NCBI RefSeq assembly: GCF_000499845.2
Contig: NC_023755.2
Location: 32,451,753 to 32,515,752 of the forward strand
DNA: 64,000 nucleotides
Source: Phaseolus vulgaris
Taxonomy: Eukaryota > Streptophyta > Magnoliopsida > Fabales > Fabaceae
Direction: 5' to 3'
Position 1 is the stretch's first letter. Every line of letters starts with the position of its first letter. This document shows, piece after piece, positions 56,974 through 64,000 of the stretch. The notes under the pieces are model-generated. The model was not told where the DNA came from, searched no databases, and saw nothing but the letters and a program-made list of their open reading frames with translations. Position numbers and translations under genes: made by a program.

Positions 56974-59018
56974 ATTTTGTATTAATCTCAAATCAATATC
57001 AAGATTATCTCTGATTTCTTTTATAAGAAATAAAAATATATTTTATTTATCCAAGAGCTTGATTCAAAGTACCATCAATTTCTGAAAACAACCAGATAAT
57101 ATTTATCGCAAGTTGTTTACATATTTAAAAAGTTTATAGTACCAGCCTCTCCAAAATATTTAATGGTGTCTTCGATAAAATGTTAATTATAACTTATTGT
57201 TGTGTTAAAACAAATTTAAGCATGTTCCATTTATTAAGTTGCGGAATGAGTTAAATAAAAATATTAAAAGAATGTGATACAAATATGTATAACATGTGTA
57301 ACACGACAAAGAAAAAAACAACTCATTAAATTAAATAAAAACTATTTACAAAAAAGACCATGATAACTAAGTTAAGACAAATTTTTCATTTACCTCCGTA
57401 TTTATTCTTCTGGTTCATAGTTTCGAGAATACCAAAATTATCTCTATATTTTATTGACATTTTTTCTTTCAAATTTCAGATTTGAACACTTTCTGAATTA
57501 CAAAATTCGAAGTTAATATTTGCGATCTTTTGTATTTTAAATTACACCATAAAATATAAATTTTTTAAAATACAAAATTTGTATTTTGTATTGTGTGTTA
57601 AAATGTAAATTTTCTTAAAAACTAACCAAGAAAAGTAATTTTGGTATTTTTTTAAAATATGGAGGTTCAAAAAGAAAATCCTGGAGGTGCAGGAAGAATT
57701 TGCCCCAAGTTAAGAGTTTGTATTTTCAGTTGTACACACTGTTCCCTGTCGGTGACTTAACTGAACCAGTATGCCCAATCACGTTTGGCAGTTTGGCAAT
57801 TTCTTCATGCACCATGTCAATTACAACATGCACCCAATCCACTGTCGGAAATGACAAAAATATTTTTCATAAATGACAAAAATATTTTTCATAAATGACG
57901 AAAATAACCTTATACAAAAGGAGGGTGTAAATAAAAATCACTTCCAGAACCTTTTATCCGAAAATATTTTGGATTTTGATATTCGGTACACATTTTTGAA
58001 TTCCAAAATTTTTTATTCGGAATACATTTTTAATTTTGTGTTTCGGATTTTTTTTTCAGAATATACTTTTTTATTTTTGAATTTTATTTATTATTTCGGA
58101 TTTTCAAATCCAGAATAAGGATAGTTTTGGAATTTTGTAAAAACTGATAGGGTGCAGGTCAAAATTGATATGGTGCAGGAAGAAATTGCCATCACTTTTC
58201 TATGCTATTTTTTTGTGCATTTGGGCCTTTTTGGCACTTCTTCAAAGAAAAAAAGGAAACTATACTGAAAGTGGACTTTAAACTAAATTAATTGTCTAAA
58301 TTCCGTTTTGTTTTATTGATGATTGAGTTGATCAATCCCATTTTCACTTGAGGTCAATTAGAGAAACCCAAAACTTGTTAGTTTGATTAAATTGTTTTGG
58401 ATTTAAAGAACTTAAACTCACCATATATTAGTAGTTTTTAGAATATAACTCCAATCTTTTTAGGGTTAATATAATTTAAATCTAATTAAAAATATGCTTT
58501 TTATTTGTTTCATATGTTAAATAAATTTTAAATTATTATCATCAATTCATCATGATCACATTAGCTTAATTAGAAAGTTAGTAATATAAATTCAGCAAAA
58601 TAAAAGTATATTATTTAGTTTAAACTTTAAGTGTATTAAATAATCTCTATATAGATTATCAGTTCATAAACTAAACTAGTTGAAACATACACCAGTTTTA
58701 TTGGTGCAGTTGAGGGAATTGTCATAGTAAACGGCTAGTGAAATTATTGACGACTCATTAAAACTTTAGTTTCTAACAGTTACAAAGAGGACAAAAAGAA
58801 TATGATTTTCTACTTGTATTGCTTGATTAGATTCATTAACCAAGCTCAATAAACAAATTAATGAATTAAAACTCAAACAAAATTGATTGCCAACCTTCAC
58901 ATATTTCTTACAGCTAGTAAACATTAACCATTGTGATTTTACATGGATGAACGCCAAAGAATATTTGGTGATATCTTAAAAACAATCTCAGAAAGCTATT
59001 TGAATGGTGATTCAAAGT
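56974..59018. other. Intergenic with a short repeat block
   Basis: No gene. At 57664-57705 and 58140-58190 two similar motifs (GGTGCAGGAAGAATTTGCC and GGTGCAGGAAGAAATTGCC) bracket a segment with repeated TTCGGA / TCCGAA hexamers and an exact 27-bp direct repeat at about 57847-57899. This may be a small repeat element of unknown class. Confidence 0.4.
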
Positions 59019-62012
59019 TTAATAGGTAGCAGTGTACAAATGTTGTGCATATACCTCCTCTACTTGTTTTGGTCTACAGTTCATGTTTTCCAGGCGCTCT
59101 CTCTTGAGAGCAGTGAACTTAGCAGCTATTTCATCGCAGTCTGGCAACTTAGGATGAACATGGTTAGGATTTTGAGAAGGACATGAATATGTCCTTAACA
59201 TCCAGTCTTTGTTGTTTTTTTGCGTCTCTTGGGGCATGGCCATGGCCCTTGAATATGTAGCTTCTGTTTCTATTATTGTTGAGGAACAACTGGTCCTTGG
59301 ATTGGAAACTTCGGGACCAGTTTGGAAATCTGAGTAGTTGAATGGACGATATTCAGCTGCACTACAATAACTTCTCCTATTTGGCCTCTGAGGGATGGTA
59401 ACCAATTCATTTCTTTGGTTCAATTCATCACCCCAAAAGGGTTGGCAATGGCAACACTCATCATGCAGAACTCCTGGTTGAACATGTATGCCTCTTGTCC
59501 CTCTCTTTTGCTTCAGTGATTGAGGTTCCAAATAGTCTCTATCATTATAAAGGCAAAAGTAACAAGGCTGGTTCAAGCTGCAGCCACTCATTTTAAAGTT
59601 GAAAAGTTGTCTCCTTGTGCCATCTTGGCATTGACATGACTGTAAAACCTTCCCCTCTTCTGAGAAACCGTGTAGCATCAGTCTCTTCTGGCCATCATAA
59701 CTTGATGGGAGAATTTCTACTAGTGAAGGCTTATGGTGCTTTCTTTGGTGATGAGTACTATGCTTATGAGCTGAGGTACTTTTGCATGGTTTGTGATAAT
59801 ATATCATGTATCCAATATCCATAGCACCTAGGTTTTCCCCGGAGGATGATCTCCTTCTTGATCTTTTCTTATGTTTCCTTTTGCTCTTTCCAGAGGTTTT
59901 TGTGCTTGAGTTCTCACTCTCTGATCCGTCATGACCCATATCACTATCATCGAAACCAAATTGATTTTTTTCTACTCTGGATACACCAGAAGAACTGAAC
60001 TTCAACAGCAGTTGGTCCTGACTGACACAATCTTTTGCTTCAGAAAACTCCTTAATGTCATCCACATATTCTACCATTTCTCGAGGACAGGGAGGGAAAG
60101 TTACTCTTAGTGGAGAAGATGTTAAATCCATTCTTTCCCCCTTGGTTTGCAAATCAAAATTTATTGAAGAAAGTAGCTCAGGATAGTCTATCTGTTCTAC
60201 TTTCTTTTCCAAAGGATAACTCGGGATATATGGGGGATATTGCTGAACAGCACACACCATCGCAGAAGTATTGGCAAAGCTAGCATCTGGTAGAGAAGAA
60301 TCACTTGGTTCGGAAATGAATGAATTGGCACATGTTACATCTCTTTTCATCTCTGAAAGGTAGACTTTAGATCCTGAAACTGAATCAATTATGCGGGCAT
60401 CACTTTCCACTAGTTGATACCCTTTATCTTCTTTCAGCTGTACAAAAGCATTCAACATAATTTGGTATTAGTAGATGATGACAAGATTATAAACTCGTTA
60501 ATACATTCAAGGTGGTAAAAAATATTGACCTGCTCTTGTTGCCAATTGGGGTAGTATTTTATAGTTAATAAATCTTGTTGGAGGCAGTTATCTCTGGCTA
60601 CTTCATCCACCATTCTGTACTTAATTTCATCCGGCACAGACTTTACTGACAGCTTCTCTTTCAACTGTGATTCCAAAATTCCATGAATATGTATTCATCA
60701 CTACTAAATATGGAATATCTAAACTTTACTGAAAAAAACATCATACTTGTTTGTTCACAAGATTCCCTGGAAATAGCTCCACAGCTCTAGTTGCAAATCT
60801 CTCACCATAACGCTGTTCAAAGAGCTTCCTGATGACACCAAGCTCAGGAAGTTCCCCACATCTTGCTGAAGCAAATATAAGACTAGAAACTGCTTCATTA
60901 ATGTCATTTGGACAGTCCCTGATGTTTGGAAAGTAGGACCATCAGAAAAAAAAATGTGAAGGAGATGAGGGGCTGGAAAATGAATTTGATTTAGATAGGT
61001 ACAAAGCAGTTAGTACTTTTGCTTCCGAATGTAGGAGAGTTGGGTAAGGATAAATTCACAGAAGCGATCTAACAATTCATACGCAGCTGCTAGGCTTTCA
61101 TCTCCTATAAGCTGCTCAACCTGAAGTTTGGAGAAAATTTTTAGTTAAGATTTGGGAATGCAGAATGGGATGCTTATAAAATATATACTTTATTAATAGA
61201 GATTAGAGAAAGAAAATAATAAAACACTTGTGAGTTAAGTCACAAAATTATAATAAAACACTTCTGAGATATTATAATTGCGTCACATTCCTGTATTTGC
61301 AAGCTAGAAAGACCAGAGTTTCTTAATTTCTAAATTTTGTTACAGAATACAAAACTAAGATTCTGATCTTAAAATAACTACTGTCGTTAAACAAACTTGG
61401 ATTTTTTCCTCGTCAAGGGCTTCATCAAGAAGAATTATAGAGGCTCAAGTGCTAAACATGTACACACGAGAGACATATACTATCAGTTATTAGACTTACT
61501 AGGAGAATTTACAAAACTAATAGAAGACAGAGTAGCATATTAAGCTAACAGTAACAAAACCTACAATAAAACCCAGCAACAACTTTATTTTATGGAAAAC
61601 CATCTTCCAACACTCATACATAATGCAAAGAAAAGAAGAAAACTTTTCTTATATTAATGACAAAAAATGATATTAAGGAAGAGAGTTATTGAGGCAGTGA
61701 TCAAGAAATGAACAGGTAGCATTAACAAACCCGGTTAAATGCAGTTTCTTCATGGCCACGTTGTATTAGCTCGGCCAAGTCCTTTCGCAGTTGCCTGGCT
61801 ATTGCAAGCCTCTTGTTCTTGAGTAGGCTCAGCCGGTACCGGGCTCTTTTGATCGTCCTCTTGCTGCAAACCACCAAAGCCAAAACAAAAACAAGGGTTA
61901 CATAAACTTGAACTCATGCATGTATGATCGTGTCAAGCAACATAAACTCAAGTTTTGATCAGTTTAGTTACCATTTGGAAGCTTTGGACCAACCGAACAA
62001 TATGTCAAACAT
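59019..62012 (-). CDS. IST1-like protein (ESCRT-III associated), six exons
   Basis: IST1 proteins regulate VPS4 and ESCRT-III at multivesicular bodies. The minus-strand exons, all with GT-AG borders, are 61972-62012, 61731-61863, 61017-61120, 60747-60918, 60530-60664 and 59019-60437. They join in frame to 667 codons plus stop. The IST1 domain fills residues about 10-165: SKCKRTIKRARYRLSLLKNK, RKDLAELIQRGHEETAFNR, AYELLDRFCEFI, DINEAVSSLIFASARCGELP, ELGVIRKLFEQRYGERFA and KEKLSVKSVPDE. The C-terminal 470 residues, one exon, are of low conservation, with a strongly basic patch (KSKRKHKKRSRRRSSS) and histidine-rich stretches, as in the longer plant ISTL proteins. Start chosen at ATG 62012 because it gives the canonical MFDILFGWSKASKCK opening. 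No stop, frameshift or missing exon was found. Confidence 0.93.
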
Positions 62013-64000
62013 ATCTACTTTCTGAATTCATTAGAAATATGAAAAAAGAAAACAAGCTTTAGTATATAGAAAGCAGTTTTGCAAACCAAAGAGAAAAAAA
62101 AGTTATTAGAAGTGACGAAAAAGCAACTGCAGGAGGACAGTTACAGTTGAGGCTGAGTTTTGTTGAGATAATTTAGATGAGAGTGGTTTGAAAAAAGAGA
62201 AAGTGACAAATTAGTGGGACTTAATTTGAAAGAAGAAGAAGGAGACAGTTGTGGTCTCTTTGAAAAATAACTGCTCCACTCTACCTCTGTTTTTCAGATT
62301 TTGGACACGTCAATCAATTTCCTTTTGCAAAACACCACGTACCTGCGAAAAAAATAGCAGAACAGGTTCGTTAAATTCTACAAGTTCATTTCAACCTACA
62401 AAATGCTCATTAAGTTTATATTTAATCATTTGTGAGATATATCTAATTATTAGTATTATAAGTACATATAGACATATTCATTACCTCTTAAAAACACAAT
62501 TAAGTTAATTACAATTAATTAAACATTAGTGCTACAAATATTAAATTGAAGATTGACATTTCACTTATTATGAGCCAAGAACAACTCTTGATATAGTTAA
62601 TGACAAGATTAATACTATAGGGGATAATTAAAGCGGAAAAGTTGAGTGCATTGATGAAAAACACGTTCCTATCAGAAAAGAAAGAAGCATGCGCATCAAA
62701 CACACTGGTGTGGCTCAGGTAAATGAAGGAATTATATGATTGAAGTGACCGTAACAAGAACGCGCTGACACTGACACTGACACATGTAATTGTGATCAGT
62801 GAATAAATTCAAAGAAAAGAAACAAAACACAGCGTTTCAAGAAACTAATCTAATCTATCTATGCCATGGCGTGGCCGTTAGTTGTTAGCGTTTTTGTTAA
62901 GCAAAAACCGATAACCAATTCGACCCACCTCCTTGTACTACGTAATTCTAGGACGTTCACCAACTCATGTTTTTTTGTTACCCTTTCAGAGAAACTTGCA
63001 CATTTTAAAAATAAAAAATATATATAGATTAATACACATATTTCATTATTTTGGTGTCATTCTTAAATGCAAAAATGTGAAAACTTACAATTATGAGTAC
63101 ACAATGTGTTTATATTTTTTAGGAGGCAGCATCTTATGATTCACGTATGATGTTCTTGCACTTTAGGTGGTTGTTGTTTACTTGTTTTGCGTGTACGAAT
63201 CGTATGCTGTTCTTCTGTGTTGTATTGTTCTGTTTTTATCTTCGTTTACAGTGTAGGGACTCGACAATTGGATAAGGAATAAAATTATTAGGTTCTAACT
63301 TTATGGGTATAATATTATTTCTTTTAGTCAAATGTGAGAGTCTATTTTTTTTTGTTCAGATCTTGATTACAATCGTGTTACTAAGGGATGAATTTGTAAT
63401 TTTAGTATAGGGTTTAGTTATAGTTTAAACTATCAAGATTCCTAAAGAATTCATACAGCTTCCTCTGATGCAGTTATAATGTAAGAAAAATAAAAAGTTC
63501 ATCTCATAGTTGCAGTTATAATGTAAGAACAAGAAAAAGAGAAATGTTAAGACATTTCAATAGAAAATGTCCTTACTTGATAGCAGCGCGACTCTCACAA
63601 ACTCAAGAAAAAAGAGGAGGTTTGAGGTTGATGATGTCCAAAGAGAAATCTACGTGAAAAAAATATTCAATGCTATAAGAGAAAGTATGAGAAGTTTATT
63701 TATAGATTTAGAGTCTCAGCTAAAATTTTCAAAAATATTTAAAATATCATTGATTATTAAATATTTTTATTAAATCAGTTATTACTATATAAATGTTTAA
63801 GTTTATTTGATTAGATTGCATGTAATATAAATGTTTAAGTTTATCTGATTAGATTGCAACTAACTTATTTTATTAGATTACATGTAATTTAATTGGATTT
63901 TATATTATTATAAATATATAAGTGAGTAGGAAAATTAAGTAAATAATATATGTGATTGATTTTATTTATGGATATTTGGCCTCATCTAGATATTCAAAAT
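62013..64000. other. Upstream of the IST1-like gene; no further gene recognised
   Basis: The first 350 bp probably hold the 5' untranslated region of the IST1-like gene. A TTCGCAG acceptor-like site on the minus strand at about 62343 hints at a leader intron, but I cannot confirm it. Beyond that the DNA is AT-rich. A 28-bp direct repeat of CTCATAGTTGCAGTTATAATGTAAG type occurs at about 63470-63530, and at 63780-63880 TAAATGTTTAAGTTTATYTGATTAGATTGCA is present twice. The frame at 63567-63773 has no domain. Confidence 0.5.

Overview
The window is nuclear DNA from a flowering plant. It is AT-rich, genes are sparse and carry GT-AG introns, and most recognisable sequence is transposon-derived. Several repeats resemble families familiar to me from papilionoid legumes (a TRIM retrotransposon with a TGGTATCAGAGCC primer site, CACTA elements ending CACTACAAGAAA, Athila- and Tat/Ogre-like LTRs, a 'putative plant transposon protein' ORF), so a legume, perhaps phaseoloid, is my best inference. 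No species can be named from the sequence alone.

Only two intact protein-coding genes are supported, both on the minus strand: a single-exon AP2/ERF transcription factor of the DREB A-6/ERF group I type (36006-37229), with a TATA box and one upstream ORF in its leader, and a six-exon IST1-like (ESCRT-III associated) gene (59019-62012) whose reading frame joins cleanly across all five introns.

Layout. 1-3345: no gene. 3346-4502: a non-autonomous CACTA element with a complete 376-bp TRIM nested in it, both with target-site duplications. 5399-9423: a decayed Ty3-gypsy element (minus) with 217-bp LTRs and an odd repeated tail at the pol end. 12226-21400: three relics of an RNase T2 (S-like RNase) gene, two of them inside a tandem duplication with a unit of about 3.25 kb (16066-30950). 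Unit 3 is split by an 8.35-kb PIF/Harbinger element (21756-30102) carrying a broken transposase, a truncated Myb/SANT-like ORF1, a third cargo-like ORF, AT-rich minisatellite DNA, two GC-rich solo LTRs and an eight-copy array of AATCGATT at about 32-bp spacing. Because the duplicated units serve as each other's empty sites, three insertions can be delimited within the window.

31000-46900 is mainly intergenic around the ERF gene, with a LINE RNase H relic, TRIM relics and a 475-bp solo LTR with a perfect 5-bp duplication. 46922-54117 is a complete Athila-like LTR element with gag and protease only (no RT, RNase H or integrase), inserted into an older LTR. It carries arrays of a degenerate palindrome, TAGCYTRAGCTA, on a 20-bp lattice. 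A LINE RT fragment (54448-54837) and a CACTA-like relic split by another solo LTR (55855-56973) follow, then the IST1-like gene and an AT-rich tail without genes.

The most noteworthy signals are the two phased palindrome arrays, the cargo-bearing Harbinger element with its internal empty-site control, the RNase T2 relics, and the gag-protease-only Athila-like element.
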